A stretch of DNA of 64,000 bases, taken from NCBI GenBank assembly GCA_963402885.1, contig OY727094.1:4962501-5026500 (forward strand), given 5' to 3'. Positions 1 through 13,239 of the stretch are shown one piece after another (the first letter of the stretch is position 1; each line of letters begins with the position of its first letter). The DNA comes from Antedon bifida (lineage: Eukaryota; Echinodermata; Crinoidea; Comatulida; Antedonidae). The notes beneath the pieces are model-generated. The model was not told the origin of the DNA. It saw only the letters and a program-made list of their open reading frames with translations, and ran no database searches. The position numbers and the translations under genes were made by a program.

Positions 1-1352
1 TGTAGTAGGTTTGGTTTGATTAGTGGGAGTTGCATCCCAAAAAAGCTTAAAATTAGATTTTTATTTTAATAGATAGCTTAATAGTTTATCTTGAAAGGAT
101 TTTAAATTCGCTTTGAAACCTTATCTAGAAAATATGAAATTTAATGATTTTTTACCATCATTTAAAAAAAAATTAAAGTAAAAAAGTTTATACATAAAAT
201 AATGATATTTCTTGAAACAAAAAATTTGTGGAATTTAGATCACAGTTTTTATCATTATTTACGCTTGTAGTTCAACTATTGAAATACGTTTATTGATTTC
301 ATTTAATATCAAAATTATACCATTTTCTAAGTGTACTAAAATAGCAAAAATTCCAACATTTTCCACGAAGCGCGCCCTCACAATGAATGAAATCAGTGAT
401 GCGTTACCAACGCGGCTTTCCGACTGAAAACCGCATAGCTTGTCCTATGTAGAATCTGTATCTATCCTGATCATGTTTTTGCTCAACCGTGTTTTGTGTA
501 AATGGCCATAAGAAATAACATTGATTCTATTTTTCTTTGTTTTTACCATTTCCACCAAAAAATATTTCTAAATAATTTCATACTCGTGTGCAGTAGAGAA
601 AACAGAATGTTTTACTTAGAATAATTCTGACATGGTCCTAAAAAAGTTTTATTTTCATTTCTTCATATTTTCTTGATATCAGATCAGACATGTACGGTAT
701 CTCATCATGTATTCATGTTATTCATACGATTTATTGTAAATCCTATAGAACATTATTGTCATTTAGTTCTTGGTTTACAGTACTATGCTTTGATAATCTC
801 GGGATTCTGATCACATCAACAAATATCAATTAACGTATTACTGTTCCATTAATTTGGATTTACGATGAATGTTATACATATTTGGAGCAATCGAATGATG
901 AATTGTATAAACTATATAACCAGTCATTATCTTGTGAAGAATATCAATTGACGTGAAGACAATGTGTGCAGTGCAATTTGACTTTTCCACTTTGCTTGGT
1001 AGAAAAAACAGTTGTTGACAGTTAAATGATAAATTAGACAGACGTTCTTTAAAGGTGCAACCAGGCTTGTATCGTCTGAAAATTATGAATTACCGATTTC
1101 AATTATTTTTTTATTAACAAAAATTGCTTATATTTAATACAGAAAATGTTTAAAATAATTTTTTTAAATTTTTTTTTTAAAAGAATTTTTTGTTTTGTTC
1201 GTTAATTTTCAAAATACAGATATTTCACATCTATAATGTCAAGTATATAGTATCTCTGTATTTTAAGTCAACTGTAGTATACTAGTATACAGTGATAGAT
1301 TGACTTATTCGTTACCTACAGTACTTATAATGAGAAAGAACCTTTTGTGAAC
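1..1352. other. intergenic, no gene seen
   Basis: A+T-rich sequence with homopolymer runs. No long ORF, conserved protein or structured RNA was recognised on either strand. Confidence 0.5.
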
Positions 1353-2555
1353 TTTTTGCCTAGCTAATACCTGGATAAACCAACAATAGCTTATTCTCCT
1401 CAAGTGCACCCCTCCCTGTAAATGGTACAGTCCATAAACTAAGCACTCAAGTGTGGAACTTATAGACTATACCACTGTTGGTTTGTGTATTTAAAATACA
1501 ATATAAGAAGAATTTCTAGATACTTTTATTTTTTGTTTAAAATTTATAAAAACATAACTTTACTTTGTCATTAAAGAAAGTAGTTCGATATTATTGTACG
1601 TTTATGTGTGACCATTTTTAAAAACATATTTCTAGACATATTACTTTTTTATGTGTCTACATGTTCTCTAGTTAGATTGTTTAAAACGAGCATTAATATA
1701 TTAGAATAAATAAGATAATAATATCGCAGGTTTTTATGGGAAAACACAATGTAAACATTGGATCTTTTCCAAATTTCTTCTTTTTTTTTAAATTCGTTTT
1801 TTCTAGATATTGTTTTTATTGTGCTATAAAAGCAATAAACGCTATACTTAAATTGTTTGGAACGAGCATTATTTGTACAGTACCACAACAATAAAACTTT
1901 AGAATTTGAAAATGTTGGTTTAAATATCACTTGAGATAAATCTTTCAGTGGTAATACTAATACTGACCTAAATAGTAATGTTTAAATAAATATCAACATT
2001 TCTGACTTTGGAAGAGAAAAGAATAAGAAATTACATCTAGGTTCTAGGCTCTCTTTGACTCGGATAAAGACTTGAAGATAGATAGTGTACACATCTGGCT
2101 CGTATCTGTTTTAGAACCCAGTGCATCTTTTACGGAAGAGTAATATTATCTCATCTGGTTTTGAAAAGCAGTTGACTTTAAAATATTTTAGCGTAAACAC
2201 TTGTTTTAGGAACGTTTCCAGTTTTCTGTCCGGGTTACAGTAATACCCAACAGCTCATCATACTGTAATAATATCATATTTTCATTTCCATATTCAGAAG
2301 TGTGAATTTTCAGTGGTTTCAGCTGTTTTTGATCAATTTTGATGGTGTAAATCATTTTAGTGGTGTTTACCCAGTTTCAGCTGAAATGTTTTCTTGTGTT
2401 CATACCCTTGCATAATGTAGTTAGGGCATAGTTCATGTACTATACCATTTGTGTAGAGGGGTTTTTAATGAAAATTTCTACTTTTCAAGTTATATCTTGC
2501 TCTTCGATGAGAAAGGGCTATTGTCGGTTTATCCAGGTAAGCTAGGCACGAAATA
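1353..2555. mobile_element. inverted-repeat element, about 1.2 kb, non-coding
   Basis: The left end near 1359-1391 (GCCTAGCTAATACCTGGATA, then AACC) reappears reversed near 2518-2549 (GGTTTATCCAGGTAAGCTAG). A lone copy of the same end lies at 8958-9000. No transposase ORF lies between the ends, so this is probably a non-autonomous DNA transposon. Exact ends and target duplication are not resolved. Confidence 0.55.
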
Positions 2556-4518
2556 GACTTACTGTATGTATTTCCATTAACAATTCTTCCATTGTGCGAC
2601 TTCATTTTAATTGAAATGTTTGTTTACTTTTAGGTACATTGAAGTTTGTTCAAGTACCATAGACCGAAGAAAGCAATCATTACCATTGCTCAATATTTAC
2701 ACAAGACACTCAAGTTTGTTAATAGAATTCAACCAATAAGAGAACATCTTGGTTGTGAAGTACTATCATCAGATAATACAAATGCTAGCTATATAGTATA
2801 GTAGCGAATAACATCATCAGATGAAAACCAGATATACTCAGGCCTAAGAAAGTAGCCAGATTTTGTGTCAAAGGTCAAGACGGTTTAAATGGTCTTGGTA
2901 AGTATATGTTTAGCTTCCTTCCATGGTAGTGTAGTTAAGTGATGGCGAACATTACAGGTTGGATTACTGCATCATTGTGTTCCACAAAATTATCAACATG
3001 TTTAAAAAAATATGTAGCATAGCATGTACAGTAATAAGTGTGCTGATCTGGTAAGCACTGCGCTGCTGACTGCTGTGTGTCCGTAGACGACCTATCCCAA
3101 ATTTCCTCAGTTTCCAGTTAAGCTTGCGGACGATAATAAATAATTTTTAATACCTTTACTCATAAACGTTAATATAGGAAGAAATAATGCACGACAAGCA
3201 ATACAAAATTAGCACCAGAGGTCAATACAACCAAACAAATATGATAACATTATAAGATGTTCATTTCATTTTTATTTTTTTGGTATAGCCTAGACACTCA
3301 AAATGCAACAGAAGTTCTTTTGAGTTTACAAAAAGAATAACAATTTAATAGTTATAAAAAATACAAAACATCAAATGTTTAAGTAAGATTTATGATAATG
3401 TTAATATAGTAATTAATAATAGATTTAGCCAAATGGAAAATTTTGCCTCTGTGGTTTTTCGAAGGCCCTGTTGCGCATTAATGAATGAAATCGGCAAGCT
3501 ACAGAAAATAAGGCATGGAACCTGCATGGCGTTCAACCTAGCAAACGTGATGACTGAATAGTGTAACATAGATTTTAACCCATGTGCAGTAATGTTAATA
3601 TAAGTCAATGCAGATGAGTCAAAATGGAGAATTATGCCTGTGGCTATTGGGGTATTTTATTTCACAAAAAATTATACCTGATGTTGCTGCCAAAGTGTCT
3701 GTTGTGAAGATGAAACGTTACAACTTGTAAATGAATATGGGTTCACCTGCTTTAGAAAACTCTTAAAATTCCAAGTATCATGTGTATGTAGTAGTTTAAA
3801 GATGCTTTTTAAACAGAATAAACGATAACAAAATTTACAGTTTAAAAGGCTATGAACAACTATACAGAATATTTTATTTGATTCAGATGAAATGCTATAT
3901 GTTATCTTTATGTGCTACTTGGTAAGAGGATTCACAGGATCTTTTTTTGTATATTAGAGATTTAGTTCACTTTTGTGTTTCCTGCCACTTACTTTGTAGT
4001 TGTTTGTTTGTTGTTTTTGTTTTTGTTTTATGATTGGCTATAAAGAATAAGAATAAGATTAATCATGCGGAAACTCTGCTGAAAAAAACAGACACTTAAT
4101 ACTAAAAAATATAATTTGATAAAGGATTGAAATTAAAGTTAGAAAAAGTTAATATTAGTATTTTAGACTATAGTGCATTAAGATAAAAATTGTTACAGTT
4201 CACAATAAAAAAGGCAGAAAAGTATTACACTTACAGGGGGAAAATGGTTTTAAAGGTGAGGTTAAAGCTGCCTTAAATTGAGCAAGTTCCCTGATGGGTA
4301 TACAGTGAAACATCTATTTATTAAGTGGACACATTGGGACCCAAAAATTGATAGGGGGAGATTCCCAAAGGAGGGGTTCTACCATATACTGTAGGCAAAG
4401 AATTCCTGAAGAAGAACATCGAAAGGAAGGACAGAGGCCCAAGAAAAAGGGTGATAACCATAATGCTTTGTTGTTGGATGGAATCGTGAACTAGATCAGA
4501 TACTTCTTAGGAATACAC
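2556..4518. other. intergenic, no gene; repeat fragments
   Basis: No coding sequence recognised. A short direct near-repeat (AAATGGAAAATTTTGCCT-like) occurs near 3430 and 3620. At 4300-4394 a fragment runs from ACAGTGAAACATCT to GGGGTTCTACCATATACTGT. It resembles pieces at 25517-25640, 41793-41936 and 52513-52850, suggesting an old dispersed pogo/Tigger-like repeat. Confidence 0.4.
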
Positions 4519-6271
4519 TACGCTCGCGCTAACCGCTCGCCAATTTGCCAATGGCGACTGGAGTCTCCATTTGGCGAAAATAATTATTGCCTCGTTCGCC
4601 AAATAGGCGAAAATACATTCCAAGCCTAGGCCTAGCCTGGTCGGCGTGACTTCTTATTGGAGCGAGAATTCGCCACACTTCGGTACTTTCTGACTCGGGT
4701 ACACTTTTTACCACCACAGCATTTTATGTGAAGACGTCACGATCGCCGTGTTCATTTTTTTAGTTCTGTTTAAACATGCGCAGAGCGTGCCTCGATGACG
4801 TTTTAATGACACACAGTTAATGTGATTGGTTCGTGGCCGGCCGTCGTCGACGTGATGATGAGCGAATAAAAGGGGAAGTCCCTATTCTTCGACGTAGAAA
4901 ATGAACTTCGAGAAGAAAATGTCAACAGAAACATGTGGACGAATACTTCCGTAAACGAGGCTGTTCTGTTATTTAAAATAGGGAATTTTAAATTTAACAA
5001 AGTAATTACCTCAATAGTATAATGTTAACATGTTTAATTTTATTTCCCTTTCGATTATTCTAACCGAAAGTTGCGCTTTAAATTGAATAGCTAAGAAACA
5101 GCGTATACTACAACGGCAACCCTGGCCAAACCGCGTTTCGGCCGCCTACATAGAATGGGTTACGGCCGCTGCATAGCAAATTCAAAGCTTCTTAAATTTC
5201 TGCGGTACATTTGTTCCTAACGTACTTGTTTTATATAATAGATTGATAAATTAATAAATCGGTAAAATTGACGTTTCGAAGCAAATATTCCATGATGAGA
5301 GGCGACATTTTTCGACATGCCTCGTGTGCGGCGAAGACTAGTTCAGAAAATGGAACAGTCCACTGTGGGGGTTATCCAATCATTAATTAACGCGCTAATA
5401 CATGCATACCATGCACATTGCCTTGGCGACAGTAATTTAGTAATAAGCGGAGAACTGAACCCCCGTAAGGAAAATGGTAAACACTGATATTTATGGTAGG
5501 GATTATTTTTTTCAGTGGTTGGTCTTGTTGGCTTCTTCGCACGAGGTCCACGCAAAGTCAAATAAAACGATGTGGTTTATCAAACAGTTATATAAATTAG
5601 CTTTAATTCAATACTACATTAGCCAGATTTTGATAATGAGAAAGACTCAAAAATTCAATTTTTATCGTTAAAATTGACATATGAGGCGGATGTACATAAT
5701 AATAATAACCGATTTACGTATCAAAATAAAGAGTATTTAAAGCCTGATAACATGCAACAAAAATTACTCCACCACCTATTATGGACCTCGTGCGATCGGG
5801 TGCGAAAATGGGTAGGTGTTTTCCAAAGTTATTTTTAGCGCGCGGATTTCGGCTCGCTGGCTTTTGTACCTCATTTTTAACTCGCGTTTTCTATTAAAAT
5901 ATTTAATAAACATAGATTAAAAATATATAAAAATAATCCCTTAAACAAGATCTTTCCAGGCATATAATTTTTATTCTCATGGGTACATAAGAAATAGTAT
6001 ATTTTTAACTTCAAAGACACGTCACTTTTTGAAATTTCACGAACGTGTTAAAATCGCGGTAACGAAAATCAGCTTCATTGGGATACCTAATAATAATATA
6101 AATGTAAAAGAAGTAAAATAACAAACAAATACATGCATTATTTATTTAATAAACATTTTTGCGAATTTTTATGTTTTTTTAAATTTGGCTAAAGGATTTT
6201 CAATTTGGCTAATGTTTTTCAAAACCTTTCGCCATTTTGGCGAACGAAAATTTGACCTTAGCGCGAGCGTA
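4519..6271. mobile_element. DNA transposon with TIR CTACGCTCGCGCTAA, non-autonomous
   Basis: The 15-bp terminus CTACGCTCGCGCTAA at the left matches TTAGCGCGAGCGTAG at 6257-6271 exactly in reverse complement. ATACA flanks both ends, which would be a 5-bp target duplication. Inside each end are further GCCAA/GGCGAA-rich subterminal stretches. The interior is visibly richer in G+C and CpG than its surroundings. Only short ORFs are present and no transposase was recognised. The superfamily is unknown; a 5-bp duplication alone is weak support for Transib. Confidence 0.6.
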
Positions 6272-6349
6272 GATACAGTAATGATGAATGAATTTGTGAA
6301 ATAAATGCTATTACTTTAAATAGGAATTTATGAAGAGAGAAGAAGTTGG

Positions 6350-6500
6350 TAACCTGTATCTATTTCCAAAGTATCATAGAAATAGTTTGTAAATATAACA
6401 TCCCAACATGATACAGGCACCACATGTTATACAAATGAGATGCTGTATTACCAAATATTCCCATGATACTTCAGAAATAGATAGTATGTGGAGATACAGG
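6350..6500. mobile_element. MITE family E (GTATCATA ends), copy 1
   Basis: Inverted GTATCATAGAAAT / ATTCCCATGATAC arms surround a core with GATACAGGCACCACATGTTA. Related elements with the same arms and a similar ACAGG...CACATGTGA core lie at 29723-29818 and 63250-63420. Confidence 0.45.
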
Positions 6501-6759
6501 ACTGGCGTGTCCCAATTGAAGAAACTTTCTATAAACAAAATTTGAATTTTGGCCAGTAACCAATTTTGTTCTGGTATAATGTTGCAAGAAGCATCACCCT
6601 ACTTAAAAACAGAATAATACTGATCATTTGGGCACTGTTTTAAAACAGGCTTCACGCTCTATGATTCGCACATGCCCACAGGCCCGAAATAATGTTAATT
6701 TCCTGCTATAGTTAGTAGAACAATATATGTAGATTGTGTAGATTATCATTACATACATG

Positions 6760-7282
6760 CAACTCTATCGCAACTCTATTGCAACCGCCTCGGGTCTTAT
6801 ACATTATGCGCTTTAAAATACATTTATTATTTTGATGTTAATGATGGTTTAATGAATTATTAAAATTAACTGTAAAATTATTGAAAATAAATTGTAATAA
6901 AATGCTAGATAGATTTCATAATTTTATCGCAACTACATTGCAACCGCCTCGGGTTTTATACATCATGTGCTTTAAAATACATTTATTATTATTATGATGT
7001 TAATGAAGGTTAAATGATATAATGAATTATTATCAAAGATTAACTACAATATTATTGGAAATAAATTGTAATAAAATGCCAGATAGATTTCATAATTTTA
7101 TCGCAACTACATTGCAACTGCCTTAGGTTTTATACGGCATATTATATGCTTTAAAATACATTTATTATTATTATGATGTTAATGAAGGTTAAATGATATA
7201 AATGAATTATTATCAAAGATTAACTATAAAATTATTGGAAATAAATTGTAATAAAATGCCAATAGATTTCATTATTAATGAA
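6760..7282. repeat. tandem array, three units of about 165-175 bp
   Basis: Units begin near 6766, 6928 and 7102, each with CGCAACTACATTGCAACCGC or a close variant. Each continues through GGTTTTATAC, CTTTAAAATACATTTATTAT and GAAATAAATTGTAATAAAAT. The copies are highly similar and differ by small indels. No ORF runs through them. Confidence 0.75.
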
Positions 7283-7842
7283 CACAAGCCATATTAAAAT
7301 ATTCTGTGGACGTAGGATGATCATCTAAATACTAAATGCTTAATTTCAAAAGCTAATGTGACATTTAAAACAAACTATTATGAGAAATATTAATGCTTTT
7401 AATAGGTACCTTGAGTATAGAACACTATGTAAGAATTTTTTAATGATAAAATATTAATGATAAAAATATTAATACTGTGGCCCAACTTCAACTAGGGTGA
7501 TTCATCAATTGTTTTACCTTACATAAACTTTACATAAACAAATAAAAATAGGCGTGTTGATAATATACAGTTTGCAGTATACCACGTTTCCTGAGCTCCG
7601 ATAGTTCTTTTCATAACTATATATGTGGTGTACCGCAAACTTTATGTTAACATTTGATTTCGCTATGCAAACCTTCAAACAAAAATAATAATAATGTAAT
7701 CTGTAATAAAAGAGAAAGAATAAACTTTACTGTATATATATAAAACAGATTTTGAATAGTTGAAGCGCTTAAAAAAAAAATTGTTGAAAATTATTAGAAA
7801 AATACAAGCTGTATACACAGGGCATCAAAATCAGCGTTTCGT
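7283..7842. other. intergenic; small inverted repeat at 7568-7647
   Basis: No gene seen. CAGTTTGCAGTATACCACG near 7570 and TGGTGTACCGCAAACTT near 7627 form imperfect inverted ends of a roughly 80-bp element. A related end (TGGTGTACCACAAACTTGAT) lies near 29390 in the first TMCO4 intron. Confidence 0.4.
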
Positions 7843-7982
7843 AAGCTCTTTCTACACTATCAAACTTTATGTGACAAAAAAGTGTGATGTGCCCAAATAT
7901 CGAAATGATATGACATCATCATGTCCATATGGGAACATCACATTTTTTTTCACATAAAGTTTGATAGTATAGACAAAGCTTT
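7843..7982 (+). mobile_element. MITE-1 copy 1
   Basis: Palindromic element with consensus ends AAGCTCTGTCTACACTATCA and TGATAGTGTAGACAGAGCTT. This copy has AAGCTCTTTCTACACTATCA at the left and ends GTATAGACAAAGCTT. The core contains ATGACATCATCATGTCC, which I use to define + orientation. Confidence 0.85.
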
Positions 7983-9383
7983 ATGGTATGTGCCCCAGTA
8001 TGTGTATAATCCCAGGTTTTACTAGGTATACTGTAAGTAATGTAAAAGGAATATTACACACACCATATTGAAAGTATTATTTTAAAGGCCTTTCACCTCC
8101 TATTACTTTAACACAGCATTTCTTGATACCCCACAGATATATTTTTTGCCACCTTTTTTACAAAAACCGTCTGTCACTTCTCTAGATACATTCCTCCTAT
8201 AGATGACCATGAAGTTTTGCTTTTTTTCAATAAGTAAAAAGAAAAGAAGATAATATGATAGTTATTCATTATTTGTAAATTCTAGTTCAGCGATATTAAA
8301 AAGAAATAAACAAGCTTTTGTCGTGGGACGGCAGACGAAGAAGACCGTAATTGAAGAAACTGCGAGGAGTGCAACGTGATTCTGTCCGCGTTACACGAGC
8401 CTTTACGGTCTGTTAAATTATTGTCTTGATCATCTACTGAAATGAAAGAGCTATTAATTACACCTTCTGATGGTAATAATATCACATTTATACTTGTTGA
8501 ACCTATCGAATGCTATTCTTCAATGATGTGTTGATTTTATATTATATTAAATTTTCTGTTATATTTATAAAATTTCAAACATAGAAATTGTTTTGAAGTC
8601 TCAAAACAATGTTATTAAATTCAACTAAAAATACATGGATTGCAACAAATCATAAAAAAAACAGGCTTCATTTGGTGGCTTCCACTACTATTAACGGCCA
8701 TTACGAACCGCCTGAACTGACCGCACGCTATGCCGTGCATTCAGTTTTGTTCGAGTCAAATTCTTTATTCATTCCACGTGGGGTAATTAATACTTAATTA
8801 GTGAGACTGAAATAATATAAAAAAATAAATAGTTAATAATAATAAAAAACACAAAAATCAAGTCACATTTAAACGTAACATCTTAAATCTACAAGATTCC
8901 ATATTCATCCTTTTTCATATTCATAATAGTAATACTATGGCCCATGAACAAATAATTTGTCTATTTCGTGCCTAGCTTACCTGGATAAACTAACATTAGC
9001 CTCTCTCTCTCCAAAGAGAGGAATACATTATTTTGAACTTATATTTAACAGCCTAATACCAGTTGCAACAAAAGAATTTAGTTTCATTATCTATACCAAA
9101 TATTAATTTGTAGAAAAAGAATAATATTGTTAAAGTTGAATTTTGATGCTTCTGATTAAGTAGTTTTGAATATTTTAATGTTTTTAATGATATGAATGAT
9201 ATTCAGTACAACTTCAGTAAATTATTGATTGAATTCAGCATCAATCATAAATATGATTTATGAATTATTGACCAAGTAATAATTTTTGTGCTTGACACAT
9301 AACATTTATTCAATTTACATAATTTGTATGATTGATTAAAAATGTTATATTTGATTTAGTCTCACTTGAACCATGGAGGGATT
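7983..9383. other. intergenic, no gene seen
   Basis: Only short ORFs without recognisable protein features. Contains the lone inverted-repeat terminus at 8958-9000 related to the 1353-2555 element. Confidence 0.4.
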
Positions 9384-9536
9384 GCCTTGTCTACACTATC
9401 AAACATTTGACAAAAAAATGCGATGTGCCCATATGGACATGATGATGTCATATCACTACCACATTTAGGCATATTACTACCATATTTGGGCACATCACAC
9501 TTTTCTGTCATAGCTTGATAGTGTAGACAGATCTTT
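9384..9536 (-). mobile_element. MITE-1 copy 2
   Basis: Left end GCCTTGTCTACACTATCAAA, right end GATAGTGTAGACAGATCTTT. The core reads GGACATGATGATGTCATATC, the reverse of copy 1. It carries ACCATATTTGGGC and GCCCATATGGAC. Confidence 0.8.
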
Positions 9537-9567
9537 GGTTTAGATTCCTCCATGCTTGAACCTTATA

Positions 9568-10035
9568 CAGTAGAACCTTCGTTTTACGTACCCTAATTTT
9601 ACGTTCCCTTGATTTTACGTACGCTTAAATGACCAATGACGTCATCATTTTCTTACATTGAGGGCGCAATTTAACAACAACAAAGCACAAAGCCATGACT
9701 GTGTGAGGAACTCATGTGCATTCCACTACAGCAGTGACTGTTTTTATTGATAGAAAATATAAGAACATTAATATTTTATTTATAACACTTTATTTAAACT
9801 AAATCACACAGCCTGTATATACTGTACTTTTCTAGGCCTCACATCTTAGATTAGTCTAGGCCTAGGAAGGGCCTAGCTAAGCTAGTGACCACCTGCATTT
9901 AGGCAAACACGGCAGCCTTTTTAGCTACGATCTACGTATTTGGGGGTCAATTTAAGGTCAACCTTGATTTTACGAATCCCTTGTTTTACGTACGCCTTTC
10001 GGTCCCGTACTGTACGTAAAATGGAGGTTCTACTG
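9568..10035. mobile_element. Tc1/mariner-pogo (Tigger-like) MITE, 468 bp
   Basis: The ends CAGTAGAACCTTCGTTTTAC and GTAAAATGGAGGTTCTACTG are near-perfect inverted repeats flanked by TA on both sides, as expected for the Tc1/mariner superfamily. CAGT(A/T)GAACCTCC-type ends are typical of pogo/Tigger elements. Internal TTTTACGTACG blocks repeat at both subterminal regions. There is no transposase ORF. Confidence 0.75.
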
Positions 10036-13000
10036 TAATTGCCTTTCATCTATCATATTTAGGAAATCATTAATAGCGCCCTCTACAATTTAGGTGATTA
10101 GGTGATTTAGATAGATCACAAAAATATCCTTTGTTTATGAGCGATGTACAGTATTTAATTAAGCTATTAAGCTACAGTAAATCGGATTTCATTTTATATT
10201 TTAAAATTGGAATAATACAAACAAAATATTCCTACTGTTTTTGCTATGTCTTGTTTTCTTAATAACATTCCTCATTAAATAATAGCACCCTCTATAATTT
10301 AGGTGTTTTACTTTTTTTAGCCTTATCAGAGGCTCTGCTCTTGGGCCAGGAGGATCCTGAAGCTCATCACATGCTCATGTCCCTGTTGATCAGATCTAAT
10401 GATTGCGTAATAATTATATAATGTTTTGAATAGGTACCAGAATGACTTTTGTACTCGACATTGAAACATAGTCGAGTGAAAAATCATGCAAAGCTCCCTA
10501 TTAGGCCAAGTCCCATGTGCCAACTAAACACAACAATAATAACAAACTATTCAATCTTTTCAAAAGTCTAACTGATTTATTGAACTTATTAATTATTAAT
10601 ACTCCTTGATTTATTTAATCCAAATTCAAAAGTGCAAATCAATTAAAACAAAACTACTTAAAAAATACATTGATTTGTAGAATAAAATAATCCAAACCAT
10701 AATACAGTATATTGATAATTCAGATGCAACACCAGAAAAAAATAGGAACCAATAGACATAGACTTTATTCATCAAAATGTTAACAGAAATTTCTTGCGAC
10801 TTCGACAAGATATTACATTTAAAATACAAAAAAAAAACATTTTTCTTCATAAATAACCATCTTCTTCATCATCAGACATTCTGTAGTCTTTGACTTGGCT
10901 GTTAATATTCCTTAGAAATGAAAGCAATAATTCCTTTGATTTGACTAAAATAGATTTCTACCTTCTTGAATGGGTTTTCCGTATTTCTCCAGGAAATCCT
11001 TGTCGATTTATGTTTCTAGTGTTTAAAAAAAATGGTGTCAGTTAGTGATAACTTAATTTAAGATGTAATGTCATCATTTAATTGATCTGCTGCTTCTTGG
11101 TACAGTAGTTGTAATGTTAGTGACGTTTCATTTCTTGGAAATTTTCATAGTAATACTGTTGTTAAACAAACGTTACTACTTCCTATTACGTACAGTAGTA
11201 CCTATACATAAGTACAGGTGGTGGTGGTAAGTTGCACGTTTTACTGATCTTTTAGGTACTGTTAGTATTGTACTGTAATTGGTTATCTGTGTTCTCAACT
11301 GGTCTATGATCGTGGTGGTAGGTAACAAAATTATTTTCTACACGTAAAAAATCACATTTGTTCAAGTATAGGATAGCCGATTATTTTGTCGCAGGGGGTA
11401 GGGTGTCGTTTGCAGTCATAAAGTTGAGAAAGACTTTTAAAGTCATAAAACCCCAAAAATGTGCAGTTAATAGCTGGTACCATAATACAAGATTTCAGCA
11501 TTTATATGAAGAGAATTCATGGAATAAAGATGGCTGACTTTTTCTGATGTTGAGGTACACTTTGGTGCTTTGTACTGTCTGGTTTTGTCGTTTTCAGTGG
11601 CAGGAAGTTTACACCGAATTGTGTACACTTGGGATAAGACAGTACCACTCAACAGAAGCTATCATTGGAAGTTAATTCCCCATTATAGATGATCACTTCC
11701 TGTCTGACAAAAATCTTGAAAAAAGGCTAATAGGCAGGCTGATCCATCTGTTTGGCTTTACCCTTGAAACCAACAAGTTTTGTTGAAGAATTTCTCTCCA
11801 GTTTTACACAAACGCTTCTACTAAAAAGGATGTTTGCTAGATTTAATCGTCTGATGAAATTATTAAGATATTTTTCTTCGGAAGAGTGAAATCATTTTTT
11901 GGAGACAGTAGTTATCAGTGGAGTTATTCAAGCGAAAACTTTTTGTGTTGAACAAATCTCATTTTCCTGTTCTTTGTTCCTGTGATCTGTTTTTGGAGGG
12001 AACTTGTTCGTAACTCCCACAGATACATTCACAGGTGTTGCTGGCTTACGGTTGATTGTTTTTTTCTGCATGGACTATCATCTTGTTGGTATCACTTTTA
12101 TCATTAGCAAGTCATGGTGTTTGGATGTTTTTAGTAACAATCAAGGCCCATTAAGGCTAAAGCTGATTTTATGAACTTTTGACTGTTATCTCATCAAGTA
12201 GTACTGACTCCAAATTTTAATAACTTTGTTGTTATTCATAAAGTATGGGGGTAAAGCAAGAAACATATCTTGAGGAAGGGTTGTAAGTAATTTATTTTTT
12301 AATTTTTGGTGAAAAGTGATATCTTAGGACTTGGAAAAATAACGTTTTTAGTGACATTTAGGAAAAAAATTAAAATGTGAATCCAAGCGTAAAGTTTAGT
12401 TTATAATCTTGCCTATTTTTCTTTAAGATTTTACAATTTTGTTATCATTTTTTTTTTTCCGGTGTAGTTACAAGTTTCAATTAGATTACGCTATTTTAAG
12501 CCTTTGCGGTTTAAGTAACCATTTGTTTTGGAGCTGTGTGAAAAATATTTGCAACATGCTTATTAGCAATTAATTGGGTATTATTGACAGTTACTTAAAC
12601 AGTATTGAAAATGGTCCAATAACAGTCTATTTTGTGTCGTATTATACTGTATACTCATTGTGAATTAAGTAAACTTTAATAATATTGGTTTCTCTTGACA
12701 CCCTCAGTATCCATTGTTAATTTTATAATATTTTTTTTGCTGATGAAAAAGGAGTATAAAATAAATAAAAACCATGTGCTATTGTTTACATGGTTAAGTC
12801 TGTTTTTGTTATTTATTTTAGCAGAAGTGAATAACTTTATTATGATTTTATACATCTTTATTTTTCATGTTTTGGGGGATATAGTCCTACATTTTTAATT
12901 TAATATGTATATGTAATAGGTATAAATGTCATATTTATTGAATTCCTCAGGTTTACTCTCCATTTATAGAAATTTATAATTAATTAAATTTTTTTGTTTT

Positions 13001-13211
13001 CTCCATTTTTTTATGGTGTCGAAAATGTTTGCGGTTAAAATGCTTGCGGTTGCTCAATTTCTTTCTTGTGTTTAAAGTTGATTTTATTTGCCTGTTTTGG
13101 GGTTGACCAACTAGCATAGATGTTTAACACCTGTTTGACCTTGCCTTTTCTATTTGTTTTGTATTTGGCAGAAATTTGAATAAATAAATAACAAATTTTT
13201 TCGTTTTTCAG
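10036..13211. other. region upstream of GLCE, no coding exon found
   Basis: No coding exon recognised. A degenerate piece of MITE family C (GATTTTATACATCTTTATTT then CATGTTTTGGGGGATA) lies at about 12820-12885. An untranslated first exon and promoter of GLCE probably lie here, because a 3' splice acceptor precedes the GLCE start codon, but I cannot place them. Confidence 0.4.
13204..13211 (+). promoter_or_regulatory. 3' splice acceptor in the GLCE 5' UTR
   Basis: A pyrimidine-rich TTTTTCAG lies 28 nt before the GLCE ATG. It suggests the start codon is in the second or a later exon. Confidence 0.5.
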
Positions 13212-13239
13212 ACAAAAAAACAAAATTAGCGATGCTGCA

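Noticed and set aside
4803..5671. Short ORFs inside the 4519-6271 element
   Set aside because: No transposase motif; one frame reads KCQQKHVDEYFRKRGC, slightly like a zinc-finger transposase start, but it stops at once.
10847..10879. Minus-strand ATG reading MSDDEEDGYL then stop
   Set aside because: Looks like the start of an acidic protein, but there is no convincing donor and no continuing exon nearby.
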